In this document: piece by piece, positions 17,484 through 27,295 of the stretch
Layout: each line of letters begins with the position of its first letter
Position numbering within the stretch: the first letter of the stretch is position 1
Assembly: GCF_036985595.1 (NCBI RefSeq)
Contig: NZ_BTPU01000004.1
Span: 1 to 64,000 of the forward strand
Length of the DNA stretch: 64,000 nt
Origin: Vallitalea maricola
Lineage (GTDB): Bacteria; Bacillota; Clostridia; Lachnospirales; Vallitaleaceae
Direction of reading: 5' to 3'
Notes under the pieces: generated by a model
Told to the model about the DNA's origin: nothing
What the model saw: only the letters and a program-made list of their open reading frames with translations
Databases searched by the model: none
Made by a program: the position numbers and the translations under genes

Positions 17484-17565
17484 TGTCGGATTTGTACACA
17501 AAACACCACATGTTTGTTTATTTATATAAATATTTATATCAGATATTATATATATATAGCAAGCA

Positions 17566-17786
17566 AGGGTGAATGAAATGTCTATTAATGATATGTGTAA
17601 GGATAGTAAAATAAAAGTTGATAATTGTGGTTAAGAGAACTTACGGTTGCGTTGATAAGGGAGAAATGCCTACTCCCATTTAGATATAAGAAGCCTTAAC
17701 TACTATCAAATGTTTTGTCTATATCTCATATTAAACAAGAATTTACCCATGAGACATGGTAGATATCTATAAACATGATTCACCCT
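17566..17786 (+). ncRNA. Candidate structured leader RNA before the ABC transporter
   Basis: AGGGTGAAT at 17566-17574 pairs exactly with 17778-17786, closing about 220 nt. Inside, GATAGTA 17592-17598 pairs with 17701-17707, GTTAAG 17630-17635 with 17695-17700, and GGGAG 17659-17663 with 17673-17677. A separate arm, TCTCAT near 17724-17729 with ATGAGA near 17749-17754, adds further pairs. This three-way layout sits 65 nt before the lipoprotein gene. I match it to no known riboswitch, and the T-box core is absent. The remainder of 17484-17850 is AT-rich; a possible 18-codon ORF starts at 17578 inside the fold. Confidence 0.4.
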
Positions 17787-17850
17787 AGGAGATAAGTTGC
17801 TAATGATGGTATGAAAATATTAATTGATTAAAAACATGGAGGATCAGATA

Positions 17851-19536
17851 ATGAAAAACAAGAAAAGCTGTTTATTAATACTATTATTAATAGTTAGTAT
17901 GGTACTATCTGCATGTGGTACATCAAATAGCAAACCAAAGGATAACGAATCCGATAAGAATACGGTAACTCAAGATTCTGAAGCAATGACACCTTTGGGT
18001 AAATACCCTGAAATGGTAACTATAAACGTAGCGAAAACTATTGCAGCTAATCCTAATCTAGTTGATGGACAAACTCCAGAAGATAATATCTTACTAGACT
18101 GGATTCGTAATGAATTAAATGTTGATGTAAAAGTTGCATGGCAGGCAGAGGGAAGCGAGTATAATAATAAGCTTTCATTAAACATTGCAGCAGGAGCTTT
18201 ACCTGATATGTTCATTATTCCTGCAGAAAACTATTTAACATTCAGACAAATGGTAGATAATGATCTATTAGCAGATTTAACTGATATATATGATAAATGT
18301 GCTGGTGAATATATGAAGAGTACATATGAGTCATACAATGGCAAAAACCTAGAGCCTTTAACTATTGATGGAAAATTAAGAGCTATCTCTAGTGCCAGCT
18401 TAGGTTATGGACATAACATTTTATGGTTACGTAAAGACTGGATGGACAAACTTGGGTTAGAAGAACCTAAAACAATCGAAGACCTAAAACATGTTTTAAA
18501 AGAGTTCATTGATAAAGACCCAGGAAACAATGGAGCCGGTAATACAGTTGGTTTAGCATTAAGTGCAGTAAAACCTGTTGGGGGATATGCTAACCAATAT
18601 GGAGCTGAACCAATATTTCATAGTTTAGGAGCTTATCCAGCACAATGGATGCAAGATGAGAACGGAAAAATCTATTATGGTTCAACAGCACCTGAAGTAA
18701 AAGAAGGTTTAAAAGTTTTAAGAGAAATGTATAGTGATGGTTTGATTGATAAGCAATTCTTAACACGTCTTGGAACTGGTGAAACAGAAGCATTATTGAC
18801 TTCTGGATTATCAGGAGCGTATTTTGGACCTTGGTGGTCAGTACCTGGTGATATAATAAAAACAGATCCAAATGCTGAATTTATTCCAGTAAATGCACCA
18901 CTTGATGCTAATGGAAAATTCAATCACCTTAATCCATCACCAACAGGTGACTTATTAGCAATTAATAAGAACTTCAAGAATCCAGAAGCACTATTCAAGA
19001 TTGTAAACTTATCATTTGATATGTATAGAGGATTTAACGTAGAAGGAAATAAAGCAATTCAACCACTTATTGATAAAGGTATCAGTAGAGTAGCTTTATT
19101 CCCAACAGGAAACTTTAATATTGATTATTATGATGTAGTACCTAAGTTAGGTAAATTAACTAAAGGTCTTATTGAAACTGGAGAATTACATGAAGATGAA
19201 ACTACATCAGATTATGACAGAGCTCAAGCTCAATATGCAAAAGATTATGTAGATGGCGTTAATAAAGATAAAAATCATTTTAAAGCATATGAGAGAAGAT
19301 ATTTATCATCTAATATTTTAGATACACCAGAAAACAATCCAGTTGATGCAGCATACTGTTATACAACTGAATCATCTGCAAGATTAAAGCCTACACTTGA
19401 CAAATTGGAAGATCAAATGTTCTTACAAATCATTATTGGTGAAAAACCACTTGATTATTTTGATGAATTCGTAGAACAATGGTACAAATTAGGTGGAGAT
19501 GTATTAACTAAAGAAGTAGAGGATATCTTGAAATAA
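17851..19536 (+). CDS. Extracellular substrate-binding lipoprotein, LplA/YtcQ type
   Basis: A binding protein of 561 aa for a carbohydrate or glycan ABC importer. The signal peptide ends in the lipobox LSAC near residue 23, and a Ser/Asn/Asp-rich linker follows. The size and the absence of an ATPase gene in the cluster fit the LplA-LplB-YtcP subfamily, which usually borrows a shared MsmX-type ATPase. ATG 17851 is chosen because GGAGG is correctly spaced and the signal peptide starts there; the upstream in-frame ATG 17824 lacks both. It probably answers to the kinase/regulator pair upstream. Confidence 0.9.
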   Translation: MKNKKSCLLILLLIVSMVLSACGTSNSKPKDNESDKNTVTQDSEAMTPLGKYPEMVTINVAKTIAANPNLVDGQTPEDNILLDWIRNELNVDVKVAWQAEGSEYNNKLSLNIAAGALPDMFIIPAENYLTFRQMVDNDLLADLTDIYDKCAGEYMKSTYESYNGKNLEPLTIDGKLRAISSASLGYGHNILWLRKDWMDKLGLEEPKTIEDLKHVLKEFIDKDPGNNGAGNTVGLALSAVKPVGGYANQYGAEPIFHSLGAYPAQWMQDENGKIYYGSTAPEVKEGLKVLREMYSDGLIDKQFLTRLGTGETEALLTSGLSGAYFGPWWSVPGDIIKTDPNAEFIPVNAPLDANGKFNHLNPSPTGDLLAINKNFKNPEALFKIVNLSFDMYRGFNVEGNKAIQPLIDKGISRVALFPTGNFNIDYYDVVPKLGKLTKGLIETGELHEDETTSDYDRAQAQYAKDYVDGVNKDKNHFKAYERRYLSSNILDTPENNPVDAAYCYTTESSARLKPTLDKLEDQMFLQIIIGEKPLDYFDEFVEQWYKLGGDVLTKEVEDILK

Positions 19537-19550
19537 TATATAGACAAAAC

Positions 19551-19583
19551 ATATTAATCGCCTATAGATTAGGCGGTTAATAT
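19551..19583 (+). terminator. Attenuator hairpin between binding protein and permease genes
   Basis: A 13-bp stem with one G-U pair (19551-19563 with 19571-19583) and a 7-nt loop, without a strong T-run. Such hairpins often raise the dose of binding protein over permeases. Confidence 0.6.
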
Positions 19584-19675
19584 TATAATAGGGTAGAAAT
19601 TTAATGATTACGAAATTTATATAAATATCCTTGGTTGTCTATGATGGTGTATTAAATTATTAGGAGGAACATATT

Positions 19676-20566
19676 TTGAGAAGTAAGGTTAATCAATTAT
19701 ATTATCATGCTATGTTATTGCCAGGGATGATAGCATTAATTATTTTCAGCATCATTCCTATGGGTGGAATAATCATGGCTTTCCAAAACTTCCAACCTGC
19801 AAAAGGAATTTTACATTCTGATTTTATAGGATTGGACAATTTTAAACGTATATTATTATTGCCTGATGCAAAACAAATATTTTTTAATACAATAATAATT
19901 GCTGTAGCTAAAATACTTATAGGAATGATTGTTGCTGTTGCATTTGCTCTTCTATTGAATGAATGTAGAATATTACTATTTAAAAGAGCAGTACAAACTA
20001 TTGTGTACTTACCTCATTTCTTGTCATGGGTAATATTGGCAGTTATGTTCAGTAACATTTTCTCATATACAGGAATAGTTAATCAAGTAGTAACATTTTT
20101 TGGCGGTGAGCCATCAATGTATCTGGTTAGTAATAAATGGTTCAGGTCCATTATGATTGGTGGAGATGTTTGGAAAAACTTTGGTTATAACGCAATCATC
20201 TATGTTGCAGCCATGACCAGTATTGATCCTACACTCTATGAAGCAGGAGATATTGATGGGGCGACTCGTTGGCAGAAAATCAAAAGTATAACAATACCAG
20301 GTATTTTACCTACTATTATCTTGATGACAACCCTTAACATGGGTAAGGTAATGAACGCTGGTTTTGAACAGATTTTCAACATGTATAGTCCTTTGGTATA
20401 TGAAACTGGTGATATTATAGATACATATGTTTATAGAGTTGGTTTAGTAAATCTGCAATACAGTTTTGGTACAGCAGTAGGTTTATTAAAATCAGTAATC
20501 AGCTTTGTAATGTTGTTCGTATCATATAAATTGGCAGCTAAGTATTCGGATTATAGAATTTTCTAG
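19676..20566 (+). CDS. ABC transporter permease, LplB type
   Basis: A 296-aa inner membrane permease with about six TM helices. The EAA loop is visible as LYEAGDIDGATRWQKIKSIT near residue 188. The start is TTG 19676, preceded by AGGAGG 10 bases upstream; no ATG fits. It pairs with the permease at 20578 (11-bp gap) and the lipoprotein at 17851 to form a carbohydrate importer. The ATPase must be supplied from elsewhere in the genome. Confidence 0.92.
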   Translation: MRSKVNQLYYHAMLLPGMIALIIFSIIPMGGIIMAFQNFQPAKGILHSDFIGLDNFKRILLLPDAKQIFFNTIIIAVAKILIGMIVAVAFALLLNECRILLFKRAVQTIVYLPHFLSWVILAVMFSNIFSYTGIVNQVVTFFGGEPSMYLVSNKWFRSIMIGGDVWKNFGYNAIIYVAAMTSIDPTLYEAGDIDGATRWQKIKSITIPGILPTIILMTTLNMGKVMNAGFEQIFNMYSPLVYETGDIIDTYVYRVGLVNLQYSFGTAVGLLKSVISFVMLFVSYKLAAKYSDYRIF

Positions 20567-20577
20567 GAGGAACAAAA

Positions 20578-21459
20578 ATGAGAAAAAAAATTACAACCGC
20601 TGATATTATTATAGGTATCATCCTCATTTTATGTGCTTTTTCCTGTTTAATGCCTATACTTAATACTATTGCCATATCTTTTAGTGATAGAACCAGTGCA
20701 GCATTAGGAAAAGTATATTACCTGCCAGTTAATTTCACAATGGCAGCTTATGAGGCTATGATACATGAAAGTCAATTTATAGTATCATTCTTCAATTCAA
20801 TATATAGAGTTTTATTAGGTGTGTCAATTAATATGTTGCTTTCAATATTGATGGCATATCCATTATCTAAGAGTACAAAAGCTTTTAAATACAAGAAAGT
20901 ATATATGTGGATAATAATTGTTACCATGATGTTCAATGGTGGTTTAGTTCCTACATTCTTAGTTATTAAGAATCTAGGTCTAATGGATACAATATGGTCA
21001 TTAGTTCTACCAACTGCTGTTCCAGTGTTTAATGTAATACTTCTTATGAACTTCTTCAAAGGTGTACCTAATTCATTGGAAGAAGCAGCTGAAGTGGATG
21101 GAGCTAATCCAATGCAGATTTTATGGAAAATCTTCGTACCTATTTCAAAACCAGCTTTGGCTACAATTGCATTGTTTGCTATAGTAGCTCATTGGAATGC
21201 ATTCTTTGATGGTAAAATCTATATTAATTCTCCAGCAAAATTACCATTACAGACATATATTCAATCCTTGACAGTTGATTTGAATCCTGAAAGAATGGCT
21301 AACATGACGCCAGAACAGATTGAGCGACAAATGGCAATGTCTAGTTTAACCTTCAACTCAGCTAAAGTTATTGTTTCCATGGTACCTATACTACTGATAT
21401 ATCCATTCATACAAAAATATTTTGTAACTGGAATTGTTGTAGGAGCCGTTAAAGAATAA
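20578..21459 (+). CDS. ABC transporter permease, YtcP type
   Basis: Second permease of the importer, 293 aa with six predicted TM helices. Its EAA loop, EEAAEVDGANPMQILWKIFV, is near residue 168. The N-terminus starts MRKKITTADI and AGGAGG precedes the ATG. It is followed 20 bp later by a PHP phosphoesterase gene likely in the same transcript, which suggests that the imported compound carries a phosphate or phosphodiester. Confidence 0.92.
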   Translation: MRKKITTADIIIGIILILCAFSCLMPILNTIAISFSDRTSAALGKVYYLPVNFTMAAYEAMIHESQFIVSFFNSIYRVLLGVSINMLLSILMAYPLSKSTKAFKYKKVYMWIIIVTMMFNGGLVPTFLVIKNLGLMDTIWSLVLPTAVPVFNVILLMNFFKGVPNSLEEAAEVDGANPMQILWKIFVPISKPALATIALFAIVAHWNAFFDGKIYINSPAKLPLQTYIQSLTVDLNPERMANMTPEQIERQMAMSSLTFNSAKVIVSMVPILLIYPFIQKYFVTGIVVGAVKE

Positions 21460-21479
21460 CTATAGAAAGGAAGATTGAC

Positions 21480-22241
21480 ATGAAAATAGATTTACACGTA
21501 CATGCTAAGGAACGTTCAGCTTGTAGTATAGCAAGTGAAAAAGAACATATAGAATCCGCAATTAGATTTGGATTAGATGGATTGGTTTTTACAGACCATA
21601 ACAGGATTTCTTCAAAAGAACATATAGATGAATTAAACAAGAAATACAAGCCATTCAGGATATATAGTGGGATTGAAATCACTATAAAAGATAAAGGTGA
21701 AGATATCTTGGTTATTGGTATTAATGATAAGATATTGGAAGAGAAAGACTGGTCATATGAAGAACTATACAAATATGTAAAAGAAAATAATGGATTCATA
21801 GCATTAGCCCATCCATATAGATATAAAGACTATGTAAATGTAGACATAGAAAATTATATACCAGATGCTATAGAGATTCATTCAACCAATATAGGTAAAG
21901 ATGATGAGCAAAACATCAAAAATCTGGCAAAAAGGTTGAATACTAGATTAATAAGTAATTCTGACGGACATGATTCCAAACATGTTGGTATTTATTATAA
22001 TGATTTGGATTATACACCACAAGATGATGCTGAATTAGTTGAGATATTGAAAGCAGGTAAGTATACTTGCGCACCAAGTATCGTGAGAGTAAAGATATTC
22101 AATGAAAAAGTGAAAAAACAAGAAGAAATTATAAGAAAACTCATTAAAGAAGGTAAGGATAAAAAATATTATCAAGAAACTACAGGAAATTGGGAAGGTC
22201 AATTTGATAGAGTTGCAATGGGTAAATCTTATGAAATATAA
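21480..22241 (+). CDS. PHP-domain metal-dependent phosphoesterase
   Basis: A cytoplasmic 253-aa PHP-family protein. The metal-binding motifs are visible: DLHVHA at residues 3-8, FTDHNR near 37-42, an ALAHPYR block near 108 and NSDGHD near 160. The family hydrolyses phosphomonoesters or phosphodiesters of nucleotides or sugars. Its place directly behind the ABC permeases and before a glycerophosphodiester phosphodiesterase suggests processing of an imported phosphorylated compound. The substrate cannot be read from sequence. It ends before a terminator at 22283. Confidence 0.85.
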   Translation: MKIDLHVHAKERSACSIASEKEHIESAIRFGLDGLVFTDHNRISSKEHIDELNKKYKPFRIYSGIEITIKDKGEDILVIGINDKILEEKDWSYEELYKYVKENNGFIALAHPYRYKDYVNVDIENYIPDAIEIHSTNIGKDDEQNIKNLAKRLNTRLISNSDGHDSKHVGIYYNDLDYTPQDDAELVEILKAGKYTCAPSIVRVKIFNEKVKKQEEIIRKLIKEGKDKKYYQETTGNWEGQFDRVAMGKSYEI

Positions 22242-22282
22242 TTTATAAGCAGATATATAATTATATATTAATTAAAGTATTA

Positions 22283-22327
22283 AGAGCTTTTTATTAACCA
22301 GAGTACGTTAATAGAAAGCTCTATTTT
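22283..22327 (+). terminator. Terminator after the PHP gene
   Basis: Bases 22283-22298 pair with 22307-22322 with one mismatch and an 8-nt loop, followed by ATTTTG. It closes the ABC transporter/PHP operon. Confidence 0.7.
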
Positions 22328-22476
22328 GCATGTATAATTTAATAATAAATCTTAGCTTTTTGTTAAATATATTTAATTATTATGTTAAAGTTATTGTATT
22401 CTATTGAAAAACTAAGATAATTTTATTATCATATTATTTATAGATTATCAATAAATTTTAGGAAGAAGGATTTAAT

Positions 22477-23208
22477 ATGGATTCGAGAATGAAATGGTTA
22501 GCTGAGGATAAAATAGCTCATAGGGGCTATCATAATAGCAGATACCCAGAGAATTCTATGGGAGCTTTCAAGAGAGCCATAGATCATGGATTTTCAATTG
22601 AGTTAGATATACATATATTATTAGATGGAGAGATAGTTGTTTATCATGATGATAATTTAAAGAGAGTGACAGGTGTAGATAAGGATATAGAAAAATGTAC
22701 ATATGAAGAGATAAAAAATCTTAAGTTGTTAGATTCAAATGAAACTATTCCTTTATTTAAAGATGTATTAGATGAAGTAAATGGAAAAGTAGGCATTATG
22801 ATAGAATTCAAAAATGGGGGTAAGGCTGGTTGTCTAGAAGAAAAAACTTATAAAATGCTTAAGAATTATAAAGGAAGATTTATAATACAATCTTTTAACC
22901 CTTTTTCAGTAGCGTGGTTTCATAAAAATGCACCAGAAATTATAAGAGGACAGCTTTCTGGTAATTTTAAAGATGATAATTTATCATTATTAGCTAAAAT
23001 AATACTCAGAAATTGTTTGTTAAACTTCTTAAGTAAACCTGATTTTGTTAATTACGATATAAATTATTTGCATAAATTACCAATTAAAATTTTAAAACGT
23101 AGAGGCAAATTTATTTTTGGCTGGACAGCTAGAAATAAGACTGAATATGATAATGCTTTAAATAAATGTAAAAATGCTGTATTTGAAGATTTTAATCCTT
23201 GTGAGTAA
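22477..23208 (+). CDS. Glycerophosphodiester phosphodiesterase
   Basis: Hydrolyses glycerophosphodiesters to glycerol-3-phosphate and an alcohol. The 243-aa GDPD TIM barrel shows AHRGYHNSRYPENS at about residues 14-27, ELDIHILLDGEIVVYHDD at about 46-63, and MIEFKNGG near 110, which contain the catalytic histidines and metal-binding acids. No signal peptide is seen, so it is cytoplasmic. It has its own transcript, bounded by terminators at 22283 and 23259. Confidence 0.9.
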   Translation: MDSRMKWLAEDKIAHRGYHNSRYPENSMGAFKRAIDHGFSIELDIHILLDGEIVVYHDDNLKRVTGVDKDIEKCTYEEIKNLKLLDSNETIPLFKDVLDEVNGKVGIMIEFKNGGKAGCLEEKTYKMLKNYKGRFIIQSFNPFSVAWFHKNAPEIIRGQLSGNFKDDNLSLLAKIILRNCLLNFLSKPDFVNYDINYLHKLPIKILKRRGKFIFGWTARNKTEYDNALNKCKNAVFEDFNPCE

Positions 23209-23258
23209 ACTGTTAGAATTTTTTTTGTTCACTAGATTAACATTGAATAACCAATCCA

Positions 23259-23285
23259 AGCTAGAATTATCTAGCTCTTTTTTTA
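23259..23285 (+). terminator. Terminator after the GDPD gene
   Basis: AGCTAGA at 23259-23265 pairs with 23270-23276, with a 4-nt loop, followed by C and seven T residues. Confidence 0.8.
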
Positions 23286-23602
23286 TCTTATAAAAATGTA
23301 ACGAGGTATGCTTCTTATGTTCTGCTTTAATAAAGCGATAGAGTGCTAAATTAACAAAGAATTGTAAAAATCTAGATATGGTTAATTTTTCAAAATATGT
23401 TAAGCTATCAAGTTAATAATAGTTATTAATTTATAAAGTAATTTAATCTAAATAAGATATTGTTATATTTAAAATATTCTTGAAAATATTACCCTATCAC
23501 CTCTTTATCATGGTAAAACTCTAACTTATAATAGAAATTTCAAAAAATATTGATTATATTCTTGGGATGGTTTACAATTTAATTAGACACTTTAAAAAGA
23601 TT
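23286..23602. other. AT-rich spacer upstream of the hut operon
   Basis: I see no gene here, apart from a 14-codon frame near 23317 with a weak SD. A poor promoter match is TTTACA 23571-23576, 16 bp, TAAAAA 23593-23598. Short coding-like stretches with stops may be decayed sequence, but I cannot name them. Confidence 0.3.
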
Positions 23603-23634
23603 ATTTACAAAGAGGAAAATACCATTTTGTAAAT
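23603..23634. promoter_or_regulatory. Inverted repeat ahead of hutH, candidate operator
   Basis: ATTTACAAA at 23603-23611 and its exact complement at 23626-23634 surround a 14-nt spacer, 55 bp before hutH. It could bind a regulator or form an RNA hairpin in the leader. No hut regulator gene is in the window. Confidence 0.45.
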
Positions 23635-23688
23635 ATAACGGCAAAATATTTCTAAAGAATATACTAAAAAATAAGTGGGGTGTTTTTA

Positions 23689-25215
23689 TTGGATACTGTT
23701 TATGTTGACGGAAATAATTTAACATTAGAAGAAGTAATAAATGTTGCTAGGCACAACAAAAAGGTTGAGATTTCAAAAGAAGCAATAGAAAAGGTGAGTA
23801 AATCAAGGAAGTATGTTGATGAAATAGTTGACAAAGAAAAGATTGTATATGGAATCACAACTGGATTTGGTAAATTTAGTAATGTAGTTATCTCAAAAGA
23901 TCAAGTGGAAAATCTCCAATCAAGTTTAATCAAAAGTCATGCTTGTGGTGTTGGGAATCATTTTCCTATTGAAACTGTCAGAGCAATTATGCTCCTTAGA
24001 GTTAATGCACTTACAAAAGGTTATTCAGGTATAAAGCTTACAACACTTAATACATTAGTAGAAATGATTAATAAGGGAGTTCATCCAGCTATTCCAGAAA
24101 AAGGTTCTCTTGGTTCAAGTGGCGATTTGGCACCTTTAGCCCATATGGTATTAGTTATGTTAGGAGAAGGCGAAGCGTACTATAAAGGCGAGTTGCTAAG
24201 TGGTAAAGAGGCTATGAATCAAGCTGGTATCGAGCCAATTAGTCTAAGTGCAAAAGAAGGTCTAGCATTAATTAATGGAACTCAAGTACTTACGGCAGTA
24301 GGTGCACTAGCTACATATGATGCAATAAAACTTGCAAAACTGTCAGATGTATCAGCTTCTCTTACTTTTGAAGCCTTAAGAGGTATTACAGATGTTTTTG
24401 ATGAAAAAGTACATCTATTAAGAAATCATATAGGTCAAATGAAATGTTCCAAAAACATGTTGAAAATATTGGAAGGCAGTAATCTTACAACAAGACAAGG
24501 GGAAATAAAAGTACAGGACCCTTACTCTTTACGATGTGTTCCTCAGATACATGGAGCAAGTAAGGATGCAATAAATTATGTACTTGATAAGGTTAATAAA
24601 GAAATAAATGCAGCAACTGACAATCCATTAATATTCCCAGATGAAGATGAAGTCATATCATGCGGTAATTTTCATGGTCAGCCTATGGCATTAGCCTTTG
24701 ATTTTCTTGGTATTGCACTTGCTGAACTAGCTAATTCAGCTGAAAGAAGAATAGAAAGATTAGTTAATCCTAATCTAAGCGGCTTGCCAGGATTTTTAAC
24801 AGAGCATGGCGGACTTAATTCAGGTTTTATGATAGCTCAATATACAGCGGCTTCACTGGTTTCTGAAAATAAAGTGTTAGCTCATCCTGCAAGTGTTGAT
24901 TCTATACCATCCTCAGCTAATCAAGAAGATCATGTAAGTATGGGATCTATAGCTGCTAGAAAGGCAAGAGATATACTCTATAACACTACAAGAGTTATTG
25001 CTATTGAGCTATTAGCGGCTTCACAAGCATTAGAATTTAGGGAAGGTAAAACATTAGGAAAAGGTACAAAAGTAGCATATGAATTAGTTAGAACAGAAGT
25101 AGATAAATTGATGGAAGATAGAATCATGTATGTGGACATTGAAAAAATTATTACTTTAGTTACAAGCAATAAAATGATTGATGAAGTAGAAGTTAGTATA
25201 GGAGAATTGCTGTAG
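23689..25215 (+). CDS. hutH: Histidine ammonia-lyase
   Basis: Converts L-histidine to urocanate and ammonia, step one of histidine degradation. The 508-aa length is typical. The residues forming the MIO prosthetic group are S143-S144-G145 in GSLGSSGDLAPLAHM. Alanine is the more usual first residue, but serine is tolerated in the family signature. The start is TTG 23689, six bases after GTGGGGTG, giving MDTVYVDGNNLTL; GTG 23680 overlaps the SD. First gene of hutH-hutU-ftcD-hutI-fchA. Confidence 0.96.
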   Translation: MDTVYVDGNNLTLEEVINVARHNKKVEISKEAIEKVSKSRKYVDEIVDKEKIVYGITTGFGKFSNVVISKDQVENLQSSLIKSHACGVGNHFPIETVRAIMLLRVNALTKGYSGIKLTTLNTLVEMINKGVHPAIPEKGSLGSSGDLAPLAHMVLVMLGEGEAYYKGELLSGKEAMNQAGIEPISLSAKEGLALINGTQVLTAVGALATYDAIKLAKLSDVSASLTFEALRGITDVFDEKVHLLRNHIGQMKCSKNMLKILEGSNLTTRQGEIKVQDPYSLRCVPQIHGASKDAINYVLDKVNKEINAATDNPLIFPDEDEVISCGNFHGQPMALAFDFLGIALAELANSAERRIERLVNPNLSGLPGFLTEHGGLNSGFMIAQYTAASLVSENKVLAHPASVDSIPSSANQEDHVSMGSIAARKARDILYNTTRVIAIELLAASQALEFREGKTLGKGTKVAYELVRTEVDKLMEDRIMYVDIEKIITLVTSNKMIDEVEVSIGELL

Positions 25216-25248
25216 ACATATTTAATATTATATTAAGGGGATGGTTTA

Positions 25249-27282
25249 ATGTTAAGTAATTCAGAAGTATACAATATGATGGATATCAAATTGGATTTTA
25301 GAGAGGGTTTACCAGAATATCCAAAGTTCCAAGATGGAATAAGAAGAGCACCTAAGAGAGAGTTTACATTGACACAAGAAGAAACAGAATTAGCACTTAA
25401 AAATGCGCTAAGATATATTCCAGAAGAATATCATGAAGAGCTTGTACCAGAGTTGTTAGAAGAGTTATTGACCAAAGGACGTATATATGGTTATAGATTT
25501 CGACCAGAAGGTAAAATAGTGGGAAAACCTATTGATGAATACGAAGGGAAATGTATAGAAGGTAAAGCTTTCCAAGTTATGATAGATAACAATCTGGATT
25601 TTGATATAGCTCTATATCCATATGAATTAGTTACTTACGGGGAATCAGGCAGTGTATTTCAGAATTGGATGCAATATAGGCTGATAAAGAAATATCTAAA
25701 AGAGTTATCTAAAGACCAAACATTGGTAATAGTATCAGGTCATCCTCTAGGATTATTCCATTCAAGAGAAGATGCACCAAGAGTTATGATAACAAATGGT
25801 CTCATGGTGGGAGCTTTTGATGATTATGATAACTTCAATCGAGCAGCTGCACTAGGAGTTGCTAATTATGGACAGATGACCGCTGGTGGTTGGATGTATA
25901 TTGGACCTCAAGGAATAGTTCATGGAACATATAGTACATTGCTTAATGCAGGAAGATTAAAACTTAATATTGGAGAAGATGATGATCTATCAGGCAAATT
26001 ATTCGTTTCTTCCGGACTTGGGGGGATGAGTGGAGCACAAGGAAAAGCAATTAAAATCTCAGGCGGTGTTGGTATCATTGCTGAAGTGGATTATTCAAGA
26101 ATAAAGACTAGATATGAACAAGGTTGGATAAGTGAGATTACCAATACTCCAAAAGAGGCTTTTTCTCTAGCAAAAGAATGCATAGAAAATAACAAGTCAT
26201 ATGCCATAGCATACCACGGTAATATCGTTGACTTACTACAATATGCAGTAGATGAAGATATACATATAGATTTGTTATCAGATCAAACATCTTGCCACGA
26301 AGCATATAACGGTGGATATTGCCCACAGGGAATTACTTTTGAAGAAAGAACTAAGATGTTAGCAACGAATAAAAACAATTTTAAAATCTTGGTTGATAAA
26401 ACTCTTAAGAATCATTATGAAGTAATTAAAAAACTTGTATCAAAAGGAACTTATTTCTTTGATTACGGTAATTCTTTTATGAAAGCTATTTATGATTCAG
26501 GTATCAATGAAATTTCTAAAAATGGTAGAAATGATAAAGATGGATTTATATGGCCTTCATATGTAGAAGATATCTTAGGACCTGGGCTTTTCGATTATGG
26601 ATATGGACCTTTTAGATGGGTTTGCTTAAGTGGTAAAGAAGAAGATTTAATCAAGACTGATAAAGCTGCCATGGATTGTATTGATCCTTCAAGGAGATAT
26701 CAAGACAAGGATAATTATGTTTGGATAAAGGATGCACAGAAGAATAAATTAGTGGTTGGTACTCAGGCAAGAATATTATATCAAGACGCTTTTGGAAGAT
26801 TGAAGATAGCTCTAAGATTCAATGAAATGGTTAGAAAAGGGGAAGTAGGTCCTATTATGCTAGGTCGTGACCATCATGATACAGGAGGAACCGATTCTCC
26901 ATTTAGAGAAACTTCCAATATTAAGGATGGTAGTAATATAATGGCTGACTTGTCTACTCATATATTCGCTGGAAACAGTGCTAGAGGCATGAGCTTGGTT
27001 ACTCTACATAATGGCGGTGGAGTAGGAATCAGTAAATCAATTAATGGTGGATTCGGAATGGTTCTTGATGGCAGCAGAAGAGTGGATGAAATCCTTAAGA
27101 ACGCTATCCTATGGGATGTTATGGGAGGTGTAGCAAGAAGAGCTTGGGCAAGATGTGAAAATGCAATTGAGACTTCTGCAGGATACAACGATATGATGAA
27201 CGGACTTGACCATATTACACTACCTTTTATAGCTGATGATGAAATGATTTCCAAGGAAGTCAAAAAAGTTTACGGTAAATAA
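25249..27282 (+). CDS. hutU: Urocanate hydratase
   Basis: Hydrates urocanate to imidazolonepropionate using tightly bound NAD. At 677 aa it belongs to the longer form seen in many Firmicutes rather than the roughly 555-aa form. Family features include YGQMTAGGWMYIGPQGIVHG near residue 205, SSGLGGMSGAQGKA near 253 and the DQTSCHEAYNGGYCPQG block near 347 with the active-site cysteine. GGGGAT precedes the ATG at 25249. It is separated by 33 bp from hutH and 13 bp from ftcD. Confidence 0.95.
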   Translation: MLSNSEVYNMMDIKLDFREGLPEYPKFQDGIRRAPKREFTLTQEETELALKNALRYIPEEYHEELVPELLEELLTKGRIYGYRFRPEGKIVGKPIDEYEGKCIEGKAFQVMIDNNLDFDIALYPYELVTYGESGSVFQNWMQYRLIKKYLKELSKDQTLVIVSGHPLGLFHSREDAPRVMITNGLMVGAFDDYDNFNRAAALGVANYGQMTAGGWMYIGPQGIVHGTYSTLLNAGRLKLNIGEDDDLSGKLFVSSGLGGMSGAQGKAIKISGGVGIIAEVDYSRIKTRYEQGWISEITNTPKEAFSLAKECIENNKSYAIAYHGNIVDLLQYAVDEDIHIDLLSDQTSCHEAYNGGYCPQGITFEERTKMLATNKNNFKILVDKTLKNHYEVIKKLVSKGTYFFDYGNSFMKAIYDSGINEISKNGRNDKDGFIWPSYVEDILGPGLFDYGYGPFRWVCLSGKEEDLIKTDKAAMDCIDPSRRYQDKDNYVWIKDAQKNKLVVGTQARILYQDAFGRLKIALRFNEMVRKGEVGPIMLGRDHHDTGGTDSPFRETSNIKDGSNIMADLSTHIFAGNSARGMSLVTLHNGGGVGISKSINGGFGMVLDGSRRVDEILKNAILWDVMGGVARRAWARCENAIETSAGYNDMMNGLDHITLPFIADDEMISKEVKKVYGK

Positions 27283-27295
27283 GGAGGAGAAAATC

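Noticed and set aside
17484..17850. T-box or other known riboswitch before the LplA-type gene
   Set aside because: The conserved T-box sequence and a terminator/antiterminator pair are missing, and no other known aptamer core was found, so it is listed only as an unassigned candidate RNA.
23689..25215. Inactive HutH because Ala is replaced by Ser at the MIO site
   Set aside because: The family signature tolerates Ser, Ala or Cys before the Ser-Gly pair and all other blocks are intact, so activity is expected.
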